From: Peterkaempfera sp044755465 | GTDB lineage: Bacteria > Actinomycetota > Actinomycetes > Streptomycetales > Streptomycetaceae | Assembly (NCBI RefSeq): GCF_044755465.1 | Contig: NZ_JBIVRB010000003.1 | Coordinates: 124,001 to 188,000, forward strand | DNA length: 64,000 bases | Reading direction: 5' to 3' | Part shown: piece after piece, positions 53,477 to 61,030 of the stretch | How positions within the stretch are numbered: position 1 is the stretch's first letter | How the letters are laid out: the number at the start of each line of letters is the position of its first letter | Made by a program: the position numbers and the translations under genes | The notes under the pieces: generated by a model | The model's input: only the letters and a program-made list of their open reading frames with translations | Databases searched by the model: none | Told to the model about the DNA's origin: nothing

Positions 53477-54091
53477 TCAGTCGGGGAGGTCGACCAGGGT
53501 GCAGCCGTGGAGCTGCATGACCTGCTGGGCGGCGAGGATGCGGTGGATGTTGGGGTCGTCGTAGGCGATGGTCACATCGGTGGTGGCGCGGGGGCGGGTC
53601 TGGCCGGGGTGGGCGAGGTAGAGGCCGCCGTAGACCCCGGCGACTTCGGGGTGCTTGACGCGTACGGCGACATAGCGGCCGCGCAGATGGGGGCAGAGCC
53701 GTACCGAGACCCGGGCGCAGGGCAGGCAGAGCGGCGGGTCGGTGGCGGCCATCCGCTCCGGCCAGCCGGGCCACTTGCCGCGTTCGTCGCGCAGCAGCCA
53801 GAGGCTCCCCAGCTCGTTGACGTCGGCGGGGCCGTCGCAGACCTGGCAGCGCAGATTGCGCATCGCGTGCCGCTGGCGGCGGGGGTGGACCAGGCCCAGC
53901 TGTGGGCGCCCCCGGGTCGGCCGGCTGTCGACCCGGGTCCACAGCACCCCGTGCGCGTCGCGGTCCCCGGGGCGTTCGTCGCGGTACGCGATCCGGCCCG
54001 TGGCCGGGTCCGCGACCAGCTCCCGGGTGTAGCGCTTCTCGCTGCTCCAGGTGGCGATGTACGGGACGGGGACACCGTTCTTCGGGTTCAT
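53477..54091 (-). CDS. Hypothetical protein with two CxxC zinc-binding-like motifs
   Basis: A 204-residue soluble protein. An N-terminal Arg/Trp-rich part (PYIATWSSEKRYTRELV) is followed by CQVCDGPADVNELGSLWLLRD and PPLCLPCARVSVRLCPHL, giving paired cysteines like a treble-clef or zinc-ribbon site. A C-terminal VTIAYDDPNIHRILAAQQV stretch follows. ATG 54091 (after GAGGAG) overlaps the upstream stop as ATGA. It looks like HNH-less defence- or regulator-associated proteins, but I do not recognise it. Operon with the 83-residue gene. Confidence 0.75.
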   Translation of the reverse strand: MNPKNGVPVPYIATWSSEKRYTRELVADPATGRIAYRDERPGDRDAHGVLWTRVDSRPTRGRPQLGLVHPRRQRHAMRNLRCQVCDGPADVNELGSLWLLRDERGKWPGWPERMAATDPPLCLPCARVSVRLCPHLRGRYVAVRVKHPEVAGVYGGLYLAHPGQTRPRATTDVTIAYDDPNIHRILAAQQVMQLHGCTLVDLPD

Positions 54092-54339
54092 ACGGCCGCT
54101 CCTCGGCTCTGCGCGTTCAGTCGGGACACCTCGGGCACCAGCCGGTCGCTCAGCAGCGCCGGCCGAATCCGCTGGGGCGGTACGGGCCACTCGCACCCGC
54201 CGCCCTGCGGCCGCAGCATCCACCGGCCGCCGACCGTCCCCCGGAACTCCCCGACCCGACCCGTCCGGGTGTCCACCAGGACGGTGCCGACGGCCGGGAT
54301 ACCCGGTTGCTGCTGAAGTTCGGTCGGCTGTTCGAGCAT
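54088..54339 (-). CDS. Small hypothetical protein in operon with the CxxC protein
   Basis: 83 residues from ATG 54339 (GTG 54345 is an alternative adding two). The sequence MLEQPTELQQQPGIPAVGTV runs into VDTRTGRVGEFRGTVGGRWMLRP, a small beta-rich fold with tryptophans. It overlaps the next gene by four bases and is divergent from the Scr1-type regulator. Function unknown; conserved look and coupling support coding. Confidence 0.7.
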   Translation of the reverse strand: MLEQPTELQQQPGIPAVGTVLVDTRTGRVGEFRGTVGGRWMLRPQGGGCEWPVPPQRIRPALLSDRLVPEVSRLNAQSRGAAV

Positions 54340-54472
54340 TGACACTTTTGGGTTCCGTCCTTGTCTGTCTTGCTGGGATCTCACTCTCTGTGCATTAATC
54401 GTGGCGTTTTGGGCCTACGATTCCCAGACCGGAAGCGTTGACCTTACAGAACGTCAACTGGAGGAACTGCGC

Positions 54473-55294
54473 ATGGCATATGCCGACGAACTCGACCCGC
54501 TGTCATCCGTACTCGCGTTCTATGCGACGGACCTTCGCAGCTTTCGCGAGAGAGTGGGATTGTCCCAGCGTGCGATGGCCGCCAAGGCGCACATCACCCC
54601 GTCTCTCCTGAACAAGATCGAGGCGGCTAAGCGGCTGCCGAGTCGTGAACTGTCCGAACTTGCCGACGAACTGTTCGGAACGGGTGACCATTTCCAACGG
54701 CTCTGGCCATTGGTGATCAAGTACGCCTATCCAGCGTGGTTCCGGCCGTTCGTAGACCTTGAGGAAGCGGCTACGGCGATCCGGTCGTTCGAGGTGCAGG
54801 TCGTCCCGGGCTTGTTGCAGACGGCCGACTATGCGCGGGCCGTACTCTCCGCAGGCCGACTGGACATCGACGGCCTTGAGGAGCAGGTGACCGCGCGACT
54901 CGAACGGCAGCGCATCCTCTCACGGGATGCACCTCCGGAGCTGTGGGTGGTGATGGACGAGAACATCCTTCGCCATCGCACGGGGAACGTCGAGACGATG
55001 CGGGGCCAGTACGAGCACCTGCTGACGGCTGCCGAGGCCCCGAACACGGTGATCCAGATCGTCCCGTTCGACGCCGGAGTCCATGCGGGAGTCGGCGGTC
55101 CTTTCTCGGCACTCAGCCTGGACGAGGGCCCTGACGTGGTGTACATCGAGGGCTTCCTGCAAGGGCAGATCCTCGGGGAACCGGAGCACGTCAAGACCGC
55201 TGCGCGCATTTATGATCTGCTCACAGCCGTCGCTCTCTCACCCAACCGGTCAATCGACATGATTGCCCACGCTCTGAAGGAACTGAGTACATGA
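54473..55294 (+). CDS. Scr1-type HTH regulator with DUF5753 domain
   Basis: 273 residues from ATG 54473, nine bases after GGAGG; GTG 54401 would place that site inside the gene. The HTH at about 14-68 includes RSFRERVGLSQRAMAAKAHI. The DUF5753 domain spans about 90-270: FRPFVDLEEAATAIRSFEVQ, VVPGLLQTADYARAVL, VTARLERQRIL and IVPFDAGVHAGVGGPFSAL. It is paired with DUF397 by an ATGA overlap, the standard actinobacterial arrangement. Such pairs act in development and antibiotic control; some resemble toxin-antitoxin systems. The target is unknown. Confidence 0.92.
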   Translation: MAYADELDPLSSVLAFYATDLRSFRERVGLSQRAMAAKAHITPSLLNKIEAAKRLPSRELSELADELFGTGDHFQRLWPLVIKYAYPAWFRPFVDLEEAATAIRSFEVQVVPGLLQTADYARAVLSAGRLDIDGLEEQVTARLERQRILSRDAPPELWVVMDENILRHRTGNVETMRGQYEHLLTAAEAPNTVIQIVPFDAGVHAGVGGPFSALSLDEGPDVVYIEGFLQGQILGEPEHVKTAARIYDLLTAVALSPNRSIDMIAHALKELST

Positions 55295-55506
55295 CCAGCG
55301 CGAGCAGCCTGCCCGATGCGGTGTGGCACAAGTCCAGCTACAGCAGCAACAACGGTGGTAACTGCATCGAGGTGGCGGACAACCTCCCGGGTATCCGTCC
55401 GGTGCGCGACAGCAAGGACCCGCACGGCCCCGCGCTGGTCTTCCCCGCCGACGCCTGGCAGGCGTTCGTCGCCGCCACCGCCGCAGGCGAGTTCGGCCCC
55501 GCTTGA
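55291..55506 (+). CDS. DUF397 protein
   Basis: 71 residues with the DUF397 hallmarks WHKSSYSSNNGGNCIEVAD, IRPVRDSKDPHGPALVF and a terminal WQAFVAATAAGEF. Its ATG overlaps the stop of the Scr1-type regulator by four bases. DUF397 proteins bind and counter the paired HTH protein in several studied actinobacterial cases; here that is by family. Confidence 0.93.
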   Translation: MTSASSLPDAVWHKSSYSSNNGGNCIEVADNLPGIRPVRDSKDPHGPALVFPADAWQAFVAATAAGEFGPA

Positions 55507-55730
55507 CGACCCGCCCCGGGACCCCGCCACCGCCCGCCGGTGGCGGGGCCCCACTGCGTTCCTCGCCCACTTGGCTACGTGGGGGCGACCGGCTCGGCGT
55601 CGTCCAGGGGCGGCGGTGGGTGGGCACGCCAGACTTTGCCCGTGACGTCGCACGCACTGCGTCTCACCGCCGCGATCCCGGCCACGTCCGCACTCGCGGC
55701 AGCCGCGCCAAGTACCGCAAGGAAGGCCGC

Positions 55731-55820
55731 ATGTACCGTTCTCTCGCGCCGGGCGCCCTGCACTTCCTCCTGTGGCAGGCCGACTGGACCGTGGACGACC
55801 TCGACGGCTTCCTGAAGTAG
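55731..55820 (+). CDS. Possible 29-residue peptide ORF
   Basis: ATG 55731 follows AAGGAAGG by four bases and encodes a short amphipathic acidic peptide (MYRSLAPGALHFLLWQADWT, then VDDLDGFLK). It lies between DUF397 and a convergent PCMT-like methyltransferase. The frame is open upstream to 55503, so it may be the tail of a longer frame. Coding is uncertain; a modified-peptide precursor is only a guess. Confidence 0.3.
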   Translation: MYRSLAPGALHFLLWQADWTVDDLDGFLK

Positions 55821-55839
55821 CCGTTCCCTCTGCGGGGGG

Positions 55840-56952
55840 TCACTGGTCGGGGGTGGGCCAGCGGGGGCCGGTGGTGGGGTCGTGGCACCAGAGGTACTGG
55901 TGGGTGGGTTCGACGGTCATGCCGTAGTCGTAGAGTTTCGGGCTGCCGTGGGAGAGCCAGGTGTCCCAGGCCCGTTCGAGGTCGTCGGCGAGGCGGCGCG
56001 GGCCGCCCTGGTGGGCGACCGTACGGCCGGGGCCCAGGGCGGAGAGGGTCGCCCAGGAGGTGCCGTCGTGCAGCCAGGCCGACTCGCCGTCGGTGGTGAT
56101 CCGGAGCCGGGGGAGTGCGACGCGCAGCGCGAACCGCAGGTGGGCGTCGTCCCGCAGTGGGCCCAGGTCGCGGTGGAGCGGCCGTTCGGCCTGGGCGGGG
56201 CCGTCGCCGCGGACCGTACGGAAGTCCGGCAGCGGGCGGCCGGTGCCGCGCGCGGGCATGAACTGGGCGAGGCCCTGCACCCAGCCGGTGGCCGACCGGC
56301 CGTCGGGGGCGACGGTGAGGGCCACATGCCCGAGGTGCCCCCAGGGGGTGACGATCCGGCCGCCGGGGCGCGTCTGGGCCACCCACGCCCAGGGCACCCG
56401 CTCCACCGCGTACGTGGCGACCACCCGGTCGTACGGCGCTCCGGCCGCCCACCCGGCCGCGCCGTCCCCGACCTCGACGGCGACCCCCGCCCCCGTCGCC
56501 GCCAGCCGCCGGCGGGCGGCGGTGGCCAGGGCCGGGTCCACCTCGACGCTGGTCACCCGGCCCGGACCGGCCCGCCGGGCCAGCAGGGCGGCGTTCCAGC
56601 CGTTGCCGGTGCCCAGCTCCAGCACCCGGTGGCCGGGCGCCAGGATGAGGGAGTCCAGCATGTCGGCCACCACGGCCGGACAGGACAGGCTGGACGACGG
56701 CAGCCCCTCGCAGACCTGGGTGACCGCCGCCTCGTCGGGCCCCGCGAACAGCACCCGGGCCCACCGCTCCGGGTCGGCCCCGCGCTCCACGGACACCCAG
56801 CGGTGCCCGTCCCACTGCCAGAGCAGATCCGGCGCGAACCGGTCACGCGGCAGCGCCTCCACCGCCAGGCGGACCCAGGGCGAGTCCGCAGGCCAGTCGC
56901 CGCGCCGCTCCATGGCGTCCGCCAGGCGGCGGCGCAGGATGTCGACGTCCAT
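55840..56952 (-). CDS. Protein-L-isoaspartate O-methyltransferase-like methyltransferase with C-terminal extension
   Basis: 370 residues. The N-terminal 200 match the PCMT fold: PWVRLAVEALPRDRFAPDLLW, the pre-motif SSLSCPAVVADMLDSL, motif I VLELGTGNGWNAALLA, VEVDPAL and GAPYDRVVATYAVERVPWAW. About 170 more residues follow with many Trp and a SAWLHDGTSWATLSAL stretch, not found in the repair enzyme. Such long forms in actinobacteria include RiPP-tailoring methyltransferases that make aspartimides. ATG 56952 lies eight bases after a 37-residue ORF. Substrate unproven. Confidence 0.82.
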   Translation of the reverse strand: MDVDILRRRLADAMERRGDWPADSPWVRLAVEALPRDRFAPDLLWQWDGHRWVSVERGADPERWARVLFAGPDEAAVTQVCEGLPSSSLSCPAVVADMLDSLILAPGHRVLELGTGNGWNAALLARRAGPGRVTSVEVDPALATAARRRLAATGAGVAVEVGDGAAGWAAGAPYDRVVATYAVERVPWAWVAQTRPGGRIVTPWGHLGHVALTVAPDGRSATGWVQGLAQFMPARGTGRPLPDFRTVRGDGPAQAERPLHRDLGPLRDDAHLRFALRVALPRLRITTDGESAWLHDGTSWATLSALGPGRTVAHQGGPRRLADDLERAWDTWLSHGSPKLYDYGMTVEPTHQYLWCHDPTTGPRWPTPDQ

Positions 56953-56960
56953 GCGCGCTG

Positions 56961-57074
56961 CTACTTCCGGTGCCTGCCGTCGGAAGGCGGCGGCTCGGGG
57001 ACCTGCCCGTCCGCGTTCCCGGGCGGCGGTGTGCCCTGGGACGGGTCCGGCGGCGGCTTCTCGTGCTCTCCCAC
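56961..57074 (-). CDS. 37-residue proline-rich ORF coupled to the PCMT-like gene
   Basis: GTG 57074 follows GGGAGG by five bases and encodes VGEHEKPPPDPSQGTPPPGN, then ADGQVPEPPPSDGRHRK, ending eight bases before the methyltransferase ATG. It is hydrophilic, Pro-rich and contains Asp and Gly-Asn/Asp pairs. It may be a translational-coupling leader, a small cofactor or a peptide substrate. No homologue is recalled. Confidence 0.5.
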   Translation of the reverse strand: MGEHEKPPPDPSQGTPPPGNADGQVPEPPPSDGRHRK

Positions 57075-57229
57075 GGGAGCCTCCCTTCGTGAGCGCTTGG
57101 CCGTACGGTCCCAGCGTCCGCCGCAGGCTGACAGCCGGTCAACGGCGCTCGGGTGTGCGGTGGGGCGCGTGGCGGGACGGGTGTCGGCCATGATGGGCGC
57201 AGAGCGGGCGGCGGCGCGGGAGGCGTGTG

Positions 57230-58369
57230 GTGGACAGTGCGGCGGGCGGCGTCTTCACGGCCGAGGAGGTCGCCCGGGGGAAGGCGCTGCGCCGGGCGCA
57301 GACGCCATGGGCGCTGGCCGGGCGGCTGGTGGGGCTCGGGGTGACGGCCGGGCTGGGCTTCAGCGCGGCCGGCGCCGGGCTGGTGGACGGCGCGGGGGAG
57401 CTGTTCGGCGGGTCGTGGGCGGCCCGGGTGCTGGCCGGGGCGGCGGTGCTGGTGCTGCTGGGCGAGGCGGTGGGGCTGCCGTTCACCGCGCGGGTGCGGG
57501 TGGTGCGGCGCCGGTACGGGCTGGTGACGCAGGGCTGGGGCGGCTGGGCGGTGGACGTGCTGCGCGGGCTGCTGCCGGCCCTGCTGCTGGCGCTGGCCGC
57601 CGCGTACGGGCTGTACGCGCTGATCGGCTGGTCGCCGCACCGCTGGTGGCTGCCGGCCGCCGGGGCGGCGGCGCTGCTGGTGGTGGCGCTCTCGTTCCTC
57701 TACCCGCTGGTGGTGGAGCCGCTGTTCAACCGGTTCACGCCGCTGGCCGAAGGGCCGCTGCGCAGCGCCCTGCTGGACCTGGCGGAGCGCGACGGCGTCC
57801 CCGTACGGGAGGTGCTGGTGGCCGACGCCTCCCGCCGCACCACCGCGCTCAACGCCTATGTCTCCGGCCTCGGCGCCACCCGCCGCATCGTCGCGTACGA
57901 CACCCTGCTGGCCACCGCCGAGCCGCGTGAGGTGGAACTGGTCGTCGCCCATGAACTCGGTCATGTCAAGCACCGTGACGTCCCCGTCGGCACCGCCCTG
58001 GGCGCGGTCGGCGGCGCGGTGGTGGTCTGCCTGCTGGGCCTGCTGCTCTCCTGGGGGCCGCTGCTGGCGGCCGCCGGTGCGCCCGACGCCGCCGACCCCC
58101 GCTCGCTGCCGCTGCTGGCCGCCTGCGCCTCGCTGCTCGGCGCCGCCGCCGGGCCGTTGCAGTGCGCGGTGAGCCGCCGGATCGAGGCGCGCGCCGACCG
58201 GCACGCGCTGGACCTCACCGGCGACCCGGAGCAGTTCATCGCCATGCAGCGCCGACTGGCCGTGGCCAATGTCTCCGACGTCGACCCGCCGCGCGCCCTC
58301 CAGCTGCTGTTCGGCACCCACCCCAGCGCCGCCCGCCGGATCGCCGCCGCCCGCGCCTGGCGGCCGTGA
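57230..58369 (+). CDS. M48-family membrane zinc metallopeptidase (Ste24/HtpX-like)
   Basis: 379 residues from GTG 57230 (GGGAGG six bases before; GTG 57227 is an alternative). It has four to five helices in the first 165 residues, then the catalytic domain with Zn motif HELGHVKHRD (first His about residue 241), two more helices, and the third ligand in RRIEARADRHALDL. The order SRRTTALNAYVSGLG before the zinc motif is typical of CAAX-prenyl-protease-like M48 proteins. Bacterial members degrade or process membrane proteins. Confidence 0.92.
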   Translation: MDSAAGGVFTAEEVARGKALRRAQTPWALAGRLVGLGVTAGLGFSAAGAGLVDGAGELFGGSWAARVLAGAAVLVLLGEAVGLPFTARVRVVRRRYGLVTQGWGGWAVDVLRGLLPALLLALAAAYGLYALIGWSPHRWWLPAAGAAALLVVALSFLYPLVVEPLFNRFTPLAEGPLRSALLDLAERDGVPVREVLVADASRRTTALNAYVSGLGATRRIVAYDTLLATAEPREVELVVAHELGHVKHRDVPVGTALGAVGGAVVVCLLGLLLSWGPLLAAAGAPDAADPRSLPLLAACASLLGAAAGPLQCAVSRRIEARADRHALDLTGDPEQFIAMQRRLAVANVSDVDPPRALQLLFGTHPSAARRIAAARAWRP

Positions 58370-58409
58370 CCGGTTGCCGCCGCCCGCCGGGGTGCGAGAC
58401 CGTACAGGT

Positions 58410-59180
58410 ATGACGGCAGCCATCGCGCATCTCAGTGATCCGCACCTCACGGCCGGTCAGCCCGCCGACGCACGGGCGGCGGCGCTGCGCCGGGCCCTGG
58501 ACCGCGTCCTGGCGCTCGACCCGCTGCCGGACTGCGTGGTGATCACCGGTGACCTGGTCGACCAGGGCGGGCCGGAGGCGTACCGGACGCTGCGCGAGGT
58601 GATCGGCGGCTTTCCGCTGCCGCTGCACCTGACGGCGGGGAACCACGACGATCCGGGGGCGCTGCTGGGCGAGTTCGGCGGCACCGGGTTCCTGGGCGGG
58701 GCGGACCGGACGCACTACGCGGTGGACCACCCGGCGTTCACCCTGGTCGCGTTGGACTCGCATCTGCCCGACTCGCCCGGCGGACGGCTGGGGGCCGCCC
58801 AGCTGGCGTGGCTGGACTCCGTCCTCGCCCGTCGGCCGGACGTCCCGGCGCTCGTCTGCCTGCACCACCCGCCGATCGCCGTGGGCATCCCCTATCTGGA
58901 CGGGATGCGGCTCACGGACGCCGCCGAGCTGGGCGCGGTGCTGGCCGGGCACCGCAATGTCGCCCGGGTCCTGGCTGGCCACCTCCACCGCCCGGTCGTG
59001 GCGGCCTTCGGGGGCAGCACCCTGACCACGGCCCCGAGTACGTACCTCCAGAGCAGCCTGGCCCGGCACGAGGGCGTCCCCGACTTCCTCCCGGAGCCGG
59101 CGTCCTTCCTGCTCCACCTCGGCGGCGACGGCTGCTGGGTCACCCACACCGTCGCCGTCGCCGAGGCCGCCGCGCACTGA
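58410..59180 (+). CDS. Calcineurin-like metallophosphoesterase (CpdA/Icc type)
   Basis: A 256-residue binuclear metal phosphoesterase. All blocks are present: HLSDPHL (D-x-H), VVITGDLVDQGGPEAY (GD), LTAGNHDD (GNHD), LHHPPIAV and VLAGHLHRPVV (GHxH). This subset fits class III cyclic-nucleotide phosphodiesterases. ATG 58410, 40 bp after the M48 gene, so possibly co-transcribed. The substrate could be cAMP or another small phosphodiester. Confidence 0.9.
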   Translation: MTAAIAHLSDPHLTAGQPADARAAALRRALDRVLALDPLPDCVVITGDLVDQGGPEAYRTLREVIGGFPLPLHLTAGNHDDPGALLGEFGGTGFLGGADRTHYAVDHPAFTLVALDSHLPDSPGGRLGAAQLAWLDSVLARRPDVPALVCLHHPPIAVGIPYLDGMRLTDAAELGAVLAGHRNVARVLAGHLHRPVVAAFGGSTLTTAPSTYLQSSLARHEGVPDFLPEPASFLLHLGGDGCWVTHTVAVAEAAAH

Positions 59181-59228
59181 ACGGGGACCATGCGCCCGGC
59201 GGCCCCCCGACCGGGCTGAGCCCGGCCG

Positions 59229-59819
59229 TCACGCCGGCCCTGGCGACGGCGAATGCCCGCCCGCAGTCACGGCTTTGAGCTCGGCCAGGGACTCCCGGAT
59301 CAGTTGTGACATGTCCTGCTGGTCGGTCCCGTTGATCCAGCGCTCGAAGGCGATCTTGAAGACGGCTATCCCCGCCTCGGCGGCCAGGCTCGCGGCCGGC
59401 TCCGCGACGCCGCGCTGACGCAGGGTGTCGGCCAGTGCCGCCGCCAGTGAGGCGAGCTTGATCAGCTCGCGTTCCCGCAGCTCCGCGTTGGCGGTGATGA
59501 CCCGCTGGCGCTGTCGGGAGTGTTCGCGGCGCTCCTGGAAGACGGCGGCGGCGGCCTGGAGGGCCGTGGCCACCGCGTCGATCGGCGCTGCCGACTCGGG
59601 CGCGTCCGCGAGGGTGCTCACAAAGAGCTGTTGCAGGGAGGCCGCGCCCGCGAACAGGACCTCGCGCTTGTCGGCGAAGTGCCTGAAGAACGTGCGCTCG
59701 GTGAGCCCCGCCCGCCTGGCTATCTCGGTCACGGTGGTCTGTTCGAAGCCGCGTTCGCTGTAGAGCTCCAGTGCGGCCTGCTCCAGCCTGCCGCGTGCGT
59801 TCGGCTCCCATCGACTCAT
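59229..59819 (-). CDS. TetR-family transcriptional repressor
   Basis: 196 residues. The DNA-binding domain at about 10-57 includes ARGRLEQAALELYSERGFEQ, TTVTEIARRAGLTERTFFRH and FADKREVLF. The all-helical ligand domain follows. ATG 59819. It is divergent from an SDR gene. Two 21-bp operator-like sites lie between them, so it very probably represses both itself and the SDR. Ligand unknown. Confidence 0.93.
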   Translation of the reverse strand: MSRWEPNARGRLEQAALELYSERGFEQTTVTEIARRAGLTERTFFRHFADKREVLFAGAASLQQLFVSTLADAPESAAPIDAVATALQAAAAVFQERREHSRQRQRVITANAELRERELIKLASLAAALADTLRQRGVAEPAASLAAEAGIAVFKIAFERWINGTDQQDMSQLIRESLAELKAVTAGGHSPSPGPA

Positions 59820-59834
59820 GCCGCTGATTCTATG

Positions 59835-59885
59835 TGATGACAGTGGCTGGCATCAGGTGTACGTTGATGACAGTTGCTGACATCG
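59835..59885. promoter_or_regulatory. Tandem TetR operators between the repressor and the SDR gene
   Basis: Two 21-bp near-palindromes, 59835-59855 (TGATGACAG-TGG-CTGGCATCA) and 59865-59885 (TGATGACAG-TTG-CTGACATCG), share the left half-site exactly. Their centres are 30 bp apart, about three helical turns, so two dimers would sit on one face. They cover the whole divergent promoter region. Confidence 0.8.
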
Positions 59886-59951
59886 ACTGTCCCGCCGCGC
59901 CCGCCGTGGCACGGGCACTCCATTGACCAGGATTGACCAGGGAGGATTCCC

Positions 59952-60884
59952 ATGCGCGTCTTCATCACCGGTGCGTCCGGCTGGATCGGTTCCGCCGTCG
60001 TCCCCGAACTCCTCGGCGCGGGCCACCAGGTCGTCGGGCTCGCCCGCTCGGACGCCGCCGCCGCCGCCCTTGCCGCCGCCGGGGCCGAGGTGCAGCGCGG
60101 CACTCTGGACGACCTCGACACCCTGCGGAGCGCGGCCGCCGCGTCGGACGGTGTGATCCACCTCGCGTTCAAGCACGACATCGCCTTCTCGGGGGACATG
60201 CAGGGCGCTGCCGAGGCGGACCGCCGCGCCATCGAGACCTTCGGTGCGGCGCTCGCCGGCTCCGATCGACCGTTTCTGATCGCCTCCGGGACACTCGGGC
60301 TCGCACCGGGTCGGGTCGCGACCGAGCGGGACGGGCAGGCCGCCGACTCGGCGGCGCAGCCGACCGGCGGTGCGCACGTCCGGGCGGCCAATGCCCAGCT
60401 GACGACCTCCTTCGCTTCGCGGGGGGTCCGCTCGTCCGTGCTGCGCTTCCCCCCGACGGTGCACGGCGCGGGGGACCACGGCTTCATGGCGACCCTGGTC
60501 CGCATCGCCCGTGACAAGGGCGTCTCCGGCTACCTCGGTGACGGCGCCAACCGCTGGCCCGCCGTGCACCGGTTCGACGCCGCGCACCTCGTCCGCCTGG
60601 CGTTGGAGCAGGCCCCGGCGGGATCGAGCCTGCACGCGGTGGCGGAGGAGGGCGTGCCGATCCGCGCCGTCGCCGAGGTGATCGGCCGCCACCTCGGCCT
60701 CCCCGTGGCCGCCGTCTCCCCGCAGGACGCGGGCGAGCACTTCAGCTGGCTGGGCGGCTTCCTGGCAGCCGACGGCCCGGTCTCCAGCACGCTGACCCGC
60801 GAGTGGCTCGGGTGGCAGCCGACCGGCCCCGGGCTGCTGGAAGACCTCGACCAGGGCCACTACTTCCACGCCCCGTCCGCATGA
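59952..60884 (+). CDS. NAD(P)-dependent SDR-family oxidoreductase/epimerase-like protein
   Basis: 310-residue extended (atypical) SDR. The nucleotide-binding MRVFITGASGWIGSAVVPEL is at the N-terminus. VIHLAFKHD follows, and IASGTLGLAPGR replaces the usual Ser. The YxxxK signature is not obvious; the corresponding region reads AHVRAANAQLTTSF, as in the atypical branch. ATG 59952 follows GGGAGG. Divergent from the TetR gene; it is the probable repressed target and may metabolise the inducer. Confidence 0.9.
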   Translation: MRVFITGASGWIGSAVVPELLGAGHQVVGLARSDAAAAALAAAGAEVQRGTLDDLDTLRSAAAASDGVIHLAFKHDIAFSGDMQGAAEADRRAIETFGAALAGSDRPFLIASGTLGLAPGRVATERDGQAADSAAQPTGGAHVRAANAQLTTSFASRGVRSSVLRFPPTVHGAGDHGFMATLVRIARDKGVSGYLGDGANRWPAVHRFDAAHLVRLALEQAPAGSSLHAVAEEGVPIRAVAEVIGRHLGLPVAAVSPQDAGEHFSWLGGFLAADGPVSSTLTREWLGWQPTGPGLLEDLDQGHYFHAPSA

Positions 60885-60935
60885 CGCCCTGACTCCGACC
60901 GGGGGGGCTAGGCGGAGGGGAGCCGTACGAAGCGG

Positions 60936-60986
60936 GGAAGCTCCTGGTGGACGGGTTCACGGCGGCCCGTACCACCAGGAGCTTCC
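60936..60986. terminator. Terminator between the SDR gene and helR
   Basis: A perfect 15-bp outer stem GGAAGCTCCTGGTGG (60936-60950) with its complement at 60972-60986, plus an inner ACGGG/CCCGT pairing. It lies between convergent genes and can act both ways. Confidence 0.88.
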
Positions 60987-61030
60987 GCACCCCCGTCCCC
61001 GACACGCCGGGGCTGGCCCCCGCCCTCCGG

